Below, piece after piece: positions 1 to 7,145 of a stretch of 51,315 nt of DNA. The DNA comes from Actinomycetota bacterium. Lineage in GTDB: Bacteria; Actinomycetota; Thermoleophilia; Gaiellales; Gaiellaceae. Location of the stretch: positions 1 to 51,315 of the forward strand of contig JAIBJN010000006.1 in NCBI GenBank assembly GCA_020029595.1, written 5' to 3'. The first letter of the stretch is position 1; the number at the start of each line of letters is the position of its first letter. Made by a program: the position numbers and the translations under genes. The notes under the pieces were generated by a model. That model was not told where the DNA came from. It ran no database searches and saw nothing but the letters and a program-made list of their open reading frames with translations.

Positions 1-240
1 GCCAGCGACACGCGGTGGACCGTCGTGCGCGGGAGCGACCTCGAGGAGGGCGAGAGCCAGGGCCTGCCCGTGTGGAGCCGGCACGTGGGCGACCCCATCC
101 TCGAGAGCAACATCACGCGCCGCGTGGACTTTGCCCTGTTCATGGTCGAGGCAATCGAGAACGACGAGCTCGTCCACGAGGCCCCGGCGATTGTCGGCTG
201 CCAGACGGCCTCGGCGCTCGCGCACGCCGCCAGCGAATGA
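1..240 (+). CDS. NAD(P)-binding (NmrA/SDR-like) protein, C-terminal part
   Basis: The frame is open from the first base of the window, so the gene begins upstream and only the last 79 residues are present. The residues SDTRWTVVRGSDLEEGE followed by a short loop and SNITRRVDFALFMVEAIEND resemble the C-terminal part of atypical short-chain dehydrogenase/NmrA-like NAD(P)-binding proteins, where a W-T-hydrophobic-R strand precedes the substrate loop and a I-x-R-x-D-x-A helix follows. The Rossmann glycine motif would lie outside the window. The substrate cannot be inferred. It ends 51 bases before the convergent hydrolase gene. Confidence 0.6.
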   Translation, partial: ASDTRWTVVRGSDLEEGESQGLPVWSRHVGDPILESNITRRVDFALFMVEAIENDELVHEAPAIVGCQTASALAHAASE

Positions 241-255
241 ACTCTTCAGTGGGCC

Positions 256-944
256 AGCGTTCGGGAATGTCGCTCGACCGACCGACTGCGTCTATTCGAT
301 GTCTTTCAAGAATGCGAGGACGCGCTTCATGAGCAGTGCTGCCGCTTGCTGGTCGTAGTCGGCGAGGCTGTTGTCGGCGAAGAGGTGTTGGCTGCCGGGG
401 TAGAGGAACAGCGCCGCGCTCTCGATCGTTCTCGCAAGCTCACGGGCGACGTCGAGCTCGACCCACTCGTCGCCGTCCATCGTGTGGATCTGGAGCGGGA
501 CACCTGGCGGCCACGGGCACGCAAACTCCGAAGGCGGAACGCCCCCATGGAACAACAGCGCTCCCGCCGCTCCGGGCCGCGTCTGGGCGAGCTTCTGCGC
601 CGGGAGCGCACCGAGAGAGAAACCCGCATAGACAATCTCGGAAGGCAAGCCGACCGCGGCCCGCTCCCCACGCTCAACGATCACGTCGAAACCCACCTGC
701 TCCGCATAGCCGACACCGTCGTCGAGCGCGGCGAAGGTCTTGCCGTCATAGAGATCCGGGGTATGGACGGTGTGTCCGGCTGCGCGGAGCTCGTCGGCGA
801 ACGCAAAGAATCCGGGTGTCTGTCCCTGCGCGTGGTGAAGAAGCAAGACTTCGGCCATCTCGACGCCAGGCTACACCGAGCCCTGCAGATGCATCCGTGT
901 TGTGCGTCACCATCACCTGCGCGAGCGTTCGAGAATGTCGCCCG
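256..944. repeat. Pair of 21-base direct repeats flanking the hydrolase gene
   Basis: AGCGTTCGGGAATGTCGCTCG at 256-276 and AGCGTTCGAGAATGTCGCCCG at 924-944 match at 19 of 21 positions in the same orientation. One copy lies just beyond the 3' end and the other just beyond the 5' end of the gene at 292-858. The coordinates given span the pair. No function is visible; they could be remnants of a duplicated intergenic segment. Confidence 0.5.
292..858 (-). CDS. Dienelactone hydrolase family alpha/beta hydrolase
   Basis: A 188-residue soluble alpha/beta hydrolase of dienelactone-hydrolase size. It opens with the strand MAEVLLLHHAQGQTPG. The nucleophile elbow is AGFSLGAL, so Ser replaces the Cys of classical dienelactone hydrolases. 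The acid probably lies near HTMDGDEW and the catalytic His is in PGSQHLFAD. This order (nucleophile, Asp, His) fits the family. The substrate is unknown; esterase activity on small lactones or esters is the general expectation. It stands alone, convergent with the partial gene before it and divergent from the GFA gene. Confidence 0.8.
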   Translation of the reverse strand: MAEVLLLHHAQGQTPGFFAFADELRAAGHTVHTPDLYDGKTFAALDDGVGYAEQVGFDVIVERGERAAVGLPSEIVYAGFSLGALPAQKLAQTRPGAAGALLFHGGVPPSEFACPWPPGVPLQIHTMDGDEWVELDVARELARTIESAALFLYPGSQHLFADNSLADYDQQAAALLMKRVLAFLKDIE

Positions 945-1046
945 AGGCGGAGTTCCGATCGGGCCGTACAGAGGTTGACGGTGCTCGCCGCACCGTGCGA
1001 TGAGTTTCTGGGCTTCCGCGAGTCTAGAGTCGAGATTCTTACGACC

Positions 1047-1053
1047 AAGGAGG
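1047..1053 (+). promoter_or_regulatory. Ribosome-binding site that sets the GFA-family start
   Basis: AAGGAGG is a full match to the anti-Shine-Dalgarno sequence. It lies 8 bases before GTG 1062 and 71 bases before the next in-frame ATG at 1125, so GTG is the better start although it adds 21 low-complexity residues. Confidence 0.75.
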
Positions 1054-1061
1054 CGGTTGCG

Positions 1062-1517
1062 GTGACACGGCCATTGGAGGGCGAAGCACCCACGACGACA
1101 TCCGACAGTACGACAAGCAACCGCATGCTCGCGGGGAAGTGTCGGTGCGGCGCAGTTCGCTACGCGGTGCCAGATGCATTTCTGTACGCGGCGAACTGCC
1201 ATTGCTCTGGATGCCGAGCGGCGACCGGGTCGGCCTTCAAGGCGTTTGCCGGCATCGAGCGAGAGAAGCTCGAGATCACGGACGGGTTAGACGACCTCGC
1301 TTTTTTCGGAGACGACGATGCGAACGACACGCGTTGCGCGGCGTGCGGTTCGTTCCTCTTCTCCGTGGTGCGCAACGGCGTGTTCGTGCACGTCGCCATG
1401 GGGTCGCTGGTGGATGCTCCCACCATCCGTCCGACAGAGCACATCTTTGTCGGCTCCAAGGCGGCGTGGTTCGACATCACCGACGACCTGCCGCAACTCG
1501 ACGAGCTTTCGGCATAG
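1062..1517 (+). CDS. GFA family (glutathione-dependent formaldehyde-activating-like) zinc protein
   Basis: A 151-residue protein of the GFA/CENP-V fold. The zinc-binding cysteines are plain: CRCGAVRY near the N-terminus, then NCHCSGCR, then RCAACGSFLFS, giving the usual C-x-C, C-x-C-x-x-C and C-x-x-C sets. The family includes formaldehyde:glutathione adduct-forming enzymes, but most members have no proven substrate, so no reaction is assigned. The start is GTG, chosen for its ribosome-binding site; the core domain begins at MLAGKCRCG. GC content looks lower than in the pilus genes that follow, which may indicate separate acquisition. Confidence 0.82.
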   Translation: MTRPLEGEAPTTTSDSTTSNRMLAGKCRCGAVRYAVPDAFLYAANCHCSGCRAATGSAFKAFAGIEREKLEITDGLDDLAFFGDDDANDTRCAACGSFLFSVVRNGVFVHVAMGSLVDAPTIRPTEHIFVGSKAAWFDITDDLPQLDELSA

Positions 1518-1721
1518 CCGTCGCCTGGCCGAGCGTGCTCTCCCTTGAGCGTCTATGCGGCGCACCGCCAAGCCGCCGAGCGGCCTTCAATCAGCCCACG
1601 TGTGGGTTTGCAGGCGCAACTAGCGAAGCGCGTCTTGGTGAAATCTGAAAAGTGCCCGTTTTGCAGGGGAGACGAAGGAGCGCGTAGACGCAACTCCAGA
1701 CCACCCGTCGTCCGTCGTCGT

Positions 1722-2951
1722 CTACTGGATCAGCGTCAGCAGCTTGAACATCGGGAGGTACATCGCGATGATGATGATCCCGACGACGACGCCGACGGCG
1801 ATCATCATCAGCGGCTCGATGATCGACGTCAGGTTGGCGATCGAGCTGTCGACCTCGTCCTCGTAGAAGTCCGCGATCTTGGAGAGCATCTTCTCGAGCT
1901 CTCCGGTCTCCTCGCCGACGCGGACCATGTGCGAGACCATCGGCGGGAAGATCGCCGCCTCGGCGAGGGGGACCGCGATTGGAACGCCCTGCGTGACGCG
2001 CTCCCGCACCACCGCGGTGGCGTCCTCGACCAGGCTGTTGCCGGCCGTCGCGCCGGTGATCTCCAGCGAGCGGATGATGTCGACGCCCGCGGCGACGAGC
2101 GTCGAGAGGGTGCGCGAGAAGCGCGCCATCCCGATCTTGACGATGACCTTGCCGATGCCCATCGGCGCGCGAATGCGCACCGCGTCCCAGATCCGGCGGC
2201 CCTTCTCCGTCCTCTTCGCTCGGAAGAAGCCCCAGATCAGGAGGCCCAGCGCCGGGAAGACGATGTAGAAGCGGCCCCGCAGGAAGTCCGACGCCGTGAC
2301 GACGATCTGCGTCAGCGTCGGGAGGTCGCCGCCTAGCTGCTCGAAGATGCCGACGAAGACCGGGACGAGGAAGAGGAGCATGCCGATCAGGACGAGCGTC
2401 GCGAACGACAGCACCATGATCGGGTACATCATCGCGCCCCGGACCCGCCGCTTGATCTTCGTCTCCTTCTCGATCTGGTAGGCGACGCGGTCGAGGACGA
2501 CGTCGAGGATTCCTGCAGCCTCGCCGGCCTCGACCATGGCGATAAACAGGCGCGAGAAGACGCGTGGGTGGCGGGCCATCGCCTCGGAGAGGAGGAGGCC
2601 GCTCTCGACGTCCGCGCGCAGCTCGGCGATGATGGTGGCGAGCTTCTTGTCCTCGGTCTGCTCCTCCAGGATGACGAGCGCCGTGACGACGTTCAGCCCC
2701 GCCTCGATCATCGTCGCGAACTGGCGCGAGAAGATCTGGAGGGACTTCGCCTTCACCTTCTTGACGGCGCGGGCCGGACTCTTCCCGACCCCCCCTTGGG
2801 CCTCCAGCTCGGTGGCCAGGAGTCCGCGCACGCGCAGAGCCTCGCGGGCCGCGGAGAGATCGGGCGCGTTGATCTCACCCGTCAGCTCGGCACCCGTCGC
2901 GTTGATCGCCGTGTAGGCGTACGAGGCCATCGGCTCCGAAATCGGCATCAC
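1722..2951 (-). CDS. pilC: Type IV pilus inner-membrane platform protein PilC (GspF family)
   Basis: A 409-residue polytopic protein with two T2SSF domains. Each has the expected pattern: RQFATMIEAGLNVVTALVIL and MVEAGEAAGILDVVLDRVA in the first half, MARFSRTLSTLVAAGVDIIR and VRVGEETGELEKMLSKIADF in the second. Each half ends in hydrophobic helices (about residues 180-215 and 375-405). PilC anchors the PilB/PilT motors and passes motor movement to the pilin stack. The listed start is GTG; the family usually begins at MASYAYTA, so the ATG at 2930 is a serious alternative. It is separated from the other minus-strand pilus genes by a TetR/DUF4260 pair and a prepilin gene. Confidence 0.95.
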   Translation of the reverse strand: MMPISEPMASYAYTAINATGAELTGEINAPDLSAAREALRVRGLLATELEAQGGVGKSPARAVKKVKAKSLQIFSRQFATMIEAGLNVVTALVILEEQTEDKKLATIIAELRADVESGLLLSEAMARHPRVFSRLFIAMVEAGEAAGILDVVLDRVAYQIEKETKIKRRVRGAMMYPIMVLSFATLVLIGMLLFLVPVFVGIFEQLGGDLPTLTQIVVTASDFLRGRFYIVFPALGLLIWGFFRAKRTEKGRRIWDAVRIRAPMGIGKVIVKIGMARFSRTLSTLVAAGVDIIRSLEITGATAGNSLVEDATAVVRERVTQGVPIAVPLAEAAIFPPMVSHMVRVGEETGELEKMLSKIADFYEDEVDSSIANLTSIIEPLMMIAVGVVVGIIIIAMYLPMFKLLTLIQ

Positions 2952-2999
2952 CCCGGCTCGCCTTGAGCGCGAGGGACCGCGCCGGGCGCGGTTGCGGGC

Positions 3000-3536
3000 C
3001 TAGCTGCGCCGGAACGCGCTCAGGCCCTCGCGCCAGGCGGCGCCCAGGTCGGCCGCGGGCGGGAAGCGCCCGTTCAGCTCGAGGATCGTCATCCCGTGCG
3101 CAAAGGCCCAGGCGGCCCGGGCCAGGTTCTGGTCGCCGCCGGCCGCCTCGACGAGCGGCCGCGCGGCGCGCTCCTCGACGCCGGGCGCGAGCAGGTCGCG
3201 TCGCAGAGGCCGGTCGGTCATCAGCCGGTAGAGGTGCGGCCGACGGAGCGCGAAGTCTCGGTAGGCGACGGCCAGGGCGCCGAGCGGATCCTCGGCCCCT
3301 CGCACCGCCGCCTCGAAGACCTCGGCAAGCTCCACGAACCCGTCCGAGATCAGAGCCGCCTCGAGCGCCTCCTTCCCGGACAGGTGCTTGTAGAGCGAGG
3401 GCGCCCGGATGCCCAGCCGGCCGGCGACGCGCCGCATGGTCAGGGCATCCGGGCCCTCCTCCTCGAGGAGCCCGCGGGCCGCCTCGACGATCTCCCGCGC
3501 GCGCAGCGTGAGCCCGCTAGGAGCGCTGGAAGCCAT
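3000..3536 (-). CDS. TetR family transcriptional regulator
   Basis: A 178-residue regulator. Residues about 10-56 form the TetR helix-turn-helix: an AREIVEAARGLLEEEG helix, the turn around LTMRRVAGRLGIRAPSLYKH, then the LSGKEAL cap. The C-terminal part (RDFALRRPHLYRLMTD and AFAHGMTILELNGRF) resembles the WHG-type ligand domain. Its start overlaps the end of the DUF4260 gene by 20 bases, so the two are cotranscribed and probably co-regulated. The inverted repeat upstream of the pair is a likely operator, implying autorepression relieved by an unknown ligand. Confidence 0.9.
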   Translation of the reverse strand: MASSAPSGLTLRAREIVEAARGLLEEEGPDALTMRRVAGRLGIRAPSLYKHLSGKEALEAALISDGFVELAEVFEAAVRGAEDPLGALAVAYRDFALRRPHLYRLMTDRPLRRDLLAPGVEERAARPLVEAAGGDQNLARAAWAFAHGMTILELNGRFPPAADLGAAWREGLSAFRRS

Positions 3537-3906
3537 CGCGGGTCCGGAGGCTGTAGCCGAGCGAACGGTCGACGGCGATGTGGGTCGCCCAGGCGAGGGC
3601 GCCGACGACGTAGGCGGCCGGAAGGCCCGCCGCGACGGCGACGATCCCGAGCGCGAGCGGCGACCAGAAGCGGTGGGCGAGGTTGTAGAGGAGGACGGCG
3701 CGCGGGTGGATCTGGCCGCGCTCGAGGCCCTTCCCCGCGCCCAGGAGGAGCGGGAGGTCGGGCCCGAGCCCGAAGGCGAGCGCCGGCCACCAGCCGACGT
3801 CGTGCCTCAGGTACTGGAAAACGATGAGCGCTACGAGGACAAGCGCGAGCGCGGCGTAGCCGAGGCGGCGGTACGCGCGGGGCAGGTGGGCGGCAGCAGC
3901 TTCCAT
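3517..3906 (-). CDS. DUF4260-like small membrane protein
   Basis: A 129-residue protein with about four hydrophobic helices (for example LGYAALALVLVALIVFQYL and ALGIVAVAAGLPAAYVVGAL). Motifs typical of the DUF4260/YndJ-like group are visible: GLGPDLPLL, the LLYNLAHRFWSPLAL segment and WATHIAVDRSLGYSLR. The biochemical role is unknown. It is the first gene of a two-gene operon with the TetR regulator, so it is probably the regulator's main target. The pair interrupts the pilus locus and has no evident pilus role. Confidence 0.72.
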   Translation of the reverse strand: MEAAAAHLPRAYRRLGYAALALVLVALIVFQYLRHDVGWWPALAFGLGPDLPLLLGAGKGLERGQIHPRAVLLYNLAHRFWSPLALGIVAVAAGLPAAYVVGALAWATHIAVDRSLGYSLRTRDGFQRS

Positions 3907-3928
3907 GGTGGCTCCTTCGGATCTCTAG

Positions 3929-3966
3929 GGTAACAGCGTTAGCCACACTAGCTAACATCGTTATCC
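3929..3966. promoter_or_regulatory. Imperfect palindrome, likely TetR operator
   Basis: GGTAACAGCGTTAGC, a 7-base spacer, then GCTAACATCGTTATCC. The inner arms GTTAGC/GCTAAC are perfect and the outer GTTA blocks also pair. It lies about 25 bases before the DUF4260 start, where a promoter would be, and is more AT-rich than its surroundings. Operators of this size and position are typical for TetR-family autorepressors. Confidence 0.65.
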
Positions 3967-4033
3967 CTGTCAACCCCGGCATCCCTCCTTCTTGCCTTGA
4001 GCGCCGTCGTGGCCGTGCCGATACGACAGAGCG

Positions 4034-4804
4034 GTGTCTTTCCAGAGGCGGCCTCGGTTTGCGCGCGCCCGCGACCAGCGGGGCTTCGGCATGGTGGAGC
4101 TCCTGGCGGCCATGAGCGTGATGGTCGTCGGCCTGCTCGCCGTCTTCACGATGTTCGAGTCCGGGATCATCGCCGTGCGGAACGCCGGCCACACGACGAC
4201 CGCGGCAGTCCTCGCCGACTCGGAGATGGAGAAGCTTCGGGCCGTCAAGTACGAGTCGATCGGGCTTGCGAACGCGGCCGTCGACGCCGCCGACACCGTC
4301 TACAAGGGCGACACCGCCTACACCGTCGGAGGCTCGGGAACGACGAGTCTCTCCGGCGCGCTGACCGCGAGCGCGACCTCGATGCAGGTCGCGAGCTCCG
4401 CCTCCTTTCCCTCCACGAATGGGTACCGCGTGAAGATCGACTACGAGATCGTCCGGATCACGGCCGGCGCGGGAACGACGACGTGGACGATCACGCGCGG
4501 CGTCGACGGGACGGTGGCCACGACGCACAGCTCCAGCGTGCCGGTGGCGATTCTCCAGCGCGTCGACGTCGCCGCCTGCGGAACGGCGCCGTGCACGACC
4601 CTCGTCCCCACGAAGCTCGTTACGGGCGCCGACGGAAGGAAGTACCGCGTCGATACCTATGCGACATGGGCCGAGGTCATGAACCAGAGCGGAGCGTCGG
4701 GACGCGCGGTCAAGCTGATGACGATCGTCGTCCGCGACCAGGTCTCGCCGTACCGCGTCTGGGCGCGCGTCGCCTCGACGTTCGACCAAGCGACGGGCAC
4801 GTAG
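4034..4804 (+). CDS. Type IV prepilin, PilV-like minor pilin
   Basis: A 256-residue prepilin. The class III signal is RARDQRGFGMVELLAAM: cleavage after Gly17, Phe at +1 and the conserved Glu at +5, followed by a hydrophobic helix of about 20 residues. The ectodomain is rich in Thr/Ser/Ala and has one likely disulfide in AACGTAPC. EMEKLRAVKYESIGLA resembles the PilV/GspI-type alpha1 region. It is probably a minor pilin acting in pilus priming or adhesion. The start is GTG with only a weak ribosome-binding site. It is transcribed opposite to pilC and the pilMNOP block, so it needs its own promoter. Confidence 0.85.
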   Translation: MSFQRRPRFARARDQRGFGMVELLAAMSVMVVGLLAVFTMFESGIIAVRNAGHTTTAAVLADSEMEKLRAVKYESIGLANAAVDAADTVYKGDTAYTVGGSGTTSLSGALTASATSMQVASSASFPSTNGYRVKIDYEIVRITAGAGTTTWTITRGVDGTVATTHSSSVPVAILQRVDVAACGTAPCTTLVPTKLVTGADGRKYRVDTYATWAEVMNQSGASGRAVKLMTIVVRDQVSPYRVWARVASTFDQATGT

Positions 4805-4835
4805 GGCGCTCGGGCGGGCCGCCGGGCCCCGGCGG

Positions 4836-5471
4836 TTAGTTCATCACGTCGAGAAGCTTGACCGTGTACTGCGTCGAATCGGGCGCAGCGACCAGGATGA
4901 TCTCCTCGCCGACCGCGATCTCGACGGTCGCACTCCCGTCCTCGAACATGCCCTGCACCACCCCGATCGTCGCGCCCTCGAGCGTGAGGGAGACGAGCGT
5001 GAAGGTGGGGTCGGACGCGGGGAACTCCTCGCCGACTGCGACAGTCTCGGACGAGCCGTTGACCTCGATGACGGCGGTGAGCTCCTCGTCCCCCGTCGGC
5101 GTCCCCGCCGGAGGCGGAGTGGTCTCGGGCGTGGAGGACCCGGAGCCGTTCGGCGAGAGGAACGGATCGTGGCCGGTAAAGCGGCTGAAGGAGATGAGCT
5201 TCGCGACGTCCGCTTCCGGCGGGAGATCCGTGTCCGCGAGCACGCCGGTCGGCGTCGTCGCAGTGGGCGCCGGGGTGGTGCCTGTCGGAGCCGTTGTCGT
5301 CGTGGCGGCCTGAGGCTCGGCCGCGGAGCCTCCGAAGAGAGCGCCGTACATCTTCGGCCCCTGCCACACAGCCAGGCCGAGGAAAACGGGCACGAGGACG
5401 AGCAGCAGCTTCTTCTGCTTCGCCTCCTTCCGCTCCAGGAGCCTCTGGGCGTTCTTCTTCGCGGAGGCCAT
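4836..5471 (-). CDS. PilP-like single-pass pilus assembly protein (hypothetical)
   Basis: A 211-residue protein with a basic, lysine-rich N-terminus (ASAKKNAQRLLERKEAKQKK), one transmembrane helix (about residues 21-37), a Thr/Pro/Ala-rich linker and a small beta-rich extracellular domain. The sequence HDPFLSP at the domain entrance recalls the K-D-P-F element of PilP and GspC-type proteins. It is the last gene of the pilMNO block, the position pilP takes in Gram-negative clusters. Without a secretin it cannot dock an outer-membrane pore, so its partner may be PilO or the wall. The assignment rests on position and topology more than on sequence. Confidence 0.6.
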   Translation of the reverse strand: MASAKKNAQRLLERKEAKQKKLLLVLVPVFLGLAVWQGPKMYGALFGGSAAEPQAATTTTAPTGTTPAPTATTPTGVLADTDLPPEADVAKLISFSRFTGHDPFLSPNGSGSSTPETTPPPAGTPTGDEELTAVIEVNGSSETVAVGEEFPASDPTFTLVSLTLEGATIGVVQGMFEDGSATVEIAVGEEIILVAAPDSTQYTVKLLDVMN

Positions 5472-5473
5472 GG

Positions 5474-6133
5474 TTACGGAACCTCGAGAGAGGATTCGCC
5501 CTCGGGCGCGGTCGTGGTCGCGGACGTGTCGGTCGGCGCCGTCGTCGTGGGTACGGCGGCGGTGGGCGGCGGCGTCGTCGAGTAGTAGTACGCCGTCAGG
5601 GTCAGGGAGGCGGAGATCTCTGGAAAGCCGTCGGGCCCCTCCTGCAGGCTCAGCGTGTCGAGCGTGAAGAGCCTGCCCTCGGCATCGAGCTCCCCGTCGC
5701 GCACGCTCACGAGGTTGCGCACTCGGAAGAGGAAGTCGGTGAGGTCGTAGTAGTTGCCCTCGAAGGCGAGGTTGATCGGCAGGGCCGTATAGCCGGACCT
5801 GACGGCCGCGGTCTGCGGTGCGATGGAGACGAACTCGATGCCGGAAGCAGACGCGACCGAGTCGAGCTCGAGGATGATCCCGGGCATGTCGTCCTCGTCG
5901 GGCAACGCCTTGGTGACCTTGAAGACGTCCGCGACCTCGATCACCGACTCGTCCGACTGTGACTGTCGCTGGGCGGCGAGGGCGACCTCGACCTGCGTCT
6001 CGAGCGCCGCGATCTCACCGGCGAGGCGTCCGGCCTCGTCTTGCTTCGGCTTGATCAGGAAGAAGTAGCCGACGACGGCGACGACGACAAGCACCGGAGC
6101 GATGATCACCGCGAGCGGGACCTGTCTCTTCAC
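5474..6133 (-). CDS. pilO: Type IV pilus alignment protein PilO
   Basis: A 219-residue bitopic protein. Residues about 6-27 form the membrane helix, followed by a coiled coil (QDEAGRLAGEIAALETQVEVAL) and a ferredoxin-like domain containing the PilO element YYDLTDFLFRVRNL. The C-terminus is a Thr/Pro-rich tail not usual for PilO. PilO pairs with PilN and links the cytoplasmic PilM ring to the outside. Its start overlaps the end of pilN by 4 bases (translational coupling), and it ends 2 bases before the PilP-like gene. Confidence 0.92.
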   Translation of the reverse strand: MKRQVPLAVIIAPVLVVVAVVGYFFLIKPKQDEAGRLAGEIAALETQVEVALAAQRQSQSDESVIEVADVFKVTKALPDEDDMPGIILELDSVASASGIEFVSIAPQTAAVRSGYTALPINLAFEGNYYDLTDFLFRVRNLVSVRDGELDAEGRLFTLDTLSLQEGPDGFPEISASLTLTAYYYSTTPPPTAAVPTTTAPTDTSATTTAPEGESSLEVP

Positions 6134-6981
6134 GACGCCACTCCCTGTGCCGAGATCGTCGCGACGATCGAGAAGCTGAAGTCGCCCTGGTCGGCTCCGG
6201 CTTCCCCGGTCCCGTCCGCGCCGCGCCCGCTCGACTGGAGCAGCACGCTCGAGAACTCGGGGACGACGGAGAGGCGCGAGAGCAAGAGCGCAACCTCCTC
6301 CTGGCTCTCGGCGAAGCCGCTGATCGTGAACGTGCCCTCGCCGGCGGCGGCAGTGGTCGGCTGACCGGGGGTCGCCCCCGCGCCGGCCGCGCTCGACGAG
6401 AGCGTCGTCAGCCAGACGCCGTCCGGAAGGACGAGCGAGAACTCACGCAGGATGCGATCCCAAGCGACGCGCGCCGAGAGGGCGTCCTGAAGCGCCGCCG
6501 TGCGCGCCTGGCCCTCGCCGGCAAGCGAGGCGGCGCCCTGGTTCTGGCCGGGCCCGGCCTGGGCGGTGAGCTCGGCGAGCTGGGCACGCAGGTCGTCGGC
6601 CCGCGACTGCCGCTCCGCGACGCGAGCGTCCATGAGCATGAACGCGCCCGCGAGCCCTGCGAGCACGAGGAACGCGACAAGGGCCAACGCCACCTTCACC
6701 AGGGCCGGCGACGTGCCCGCCTTCTTCTCGCGGTCGCCCTCCTTGGGCATGAGGTTGAACGCGCGCATGAGCGGCACCTCGAGGGGCGGCGGCACCGACT
6801 TGGGGGCGACCGTCGCTTTCTCCTCGCGCGCGCGCGGCTCCTTCGGCGGGCGCGAGAACGAGAAGCTCTTGCGGGGCTTCTTCTCCTTCTCGGGCCGATC
6901 CTCCTTGGGAGCGTCCTCGGCGGCAGGCCCCTTCCCGCGCCGGAAGAGGTCCGAGAGCTTGATCTCCTTGTTGAGGTCCAT
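6130..6981 (-). CDS. pilN: Type IV pilus alignment protein PilN with long cytoplasmic N-terminus
   Basis: A 283-residue protein. Residues 76-79 (NLMP, within MRAFNLMPKE) correspond to the PilN N-L-L/M-P motif that binds PilM. The membrane helix is about residues 93-117 and a coiled coil follows (VAERQSRADDLRAQLAELTA). The C-terminal domain contains WLTTLSSSAAG and a FTISGFAESQEEVALLLSRL segment typical of PilN/GspL ferredoxin-like folds. Usually the PilM-binding motif is within the first 10 residues; here about 70 charged, Lys/Arg/Pro-rich residues precede it. The ribosome-binding site AAGGGG lies in the left end of the 162-base element upstream. Confidence 0.93.
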   Translation of the reverse strand: MDLNKEIKLSDLFRRGKGPAAEDAPKEDRPEKEKKPRKSFSFSRPPKEPRAREEKATVAPKSVPPPLEVPLMRAFNLMPKEGDREKKAGTSPALVKVALALVAFLVLAGLAGAFMLMDARVAERQSRADDLRAQLAELTAQAGPGQNQGAASLAGEGQARTAALQDALSARVAWDRILREFSLVLPDGVWLTTLSSSAAGAGATPGQPTTAAAGEGTFTISGFAESQEEVALLLSRLSVVPEFSSVLLQSSGRGADGTGEAGADQGDFSFSIVATISAQGVAS

Positions 6982-6983
6982 CA

Positions 6984-7145
6984 GTGCCCCTTCAGGTGAT
7001 GCTGCCCCGCTTCTGGCGAGCGAAAAGCGCGGCAGGAAAGGACGCAGGGAGTCCCCGTATTGGTCAATACGGGGGCGACCGAGGACGCAGCCTGGCGCCG
7101 CTTTGCAGCCGTCAGAGGCGTGGCGTGTATTGCCTGGAGGGGCAC
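6984..7145. repeat. 162-base hairpin-rich element bounded by inverted repeats, between pilM and pilN
   Basis: The ends are GTGCCCCTTCAGG (6984-6996) and CCTGGAGGGGCAC (7133-7145), an inverted repeat matching at 12 of 13 positions. Inside are two strong hairpins: CTGCCCCGCTT/AAGCGCGGCAG (7002-7012 with 7025-7035, 10 of 11 pairs) and CCCCGTATTG/CAATACGGGG (7053-7062 with 7065-7074, perfect 10-base arms, 2-base loop). AGGACGCAG occurs twice, at 7037 and 7082. No coding frame is supported. Other genes in this operon abut or overlap, so this looks like an inserted miniature element or a structured RNA. The right end touches the pilM stop codon and the left end holds the pilN ribosome-binding site. 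Confidence 0.6.

Noticed and set aside
7030-7140. Possible cyclic-di-GMP (GEMM) riboswitch between pilM and pilN, since pilus genes are common targets
   Set aside because: Neither strand shows the GEMM core arrangement (the A-rich internal loop and the tetraloop/receptor pair). The element is reported as an unidentified structured repeat.
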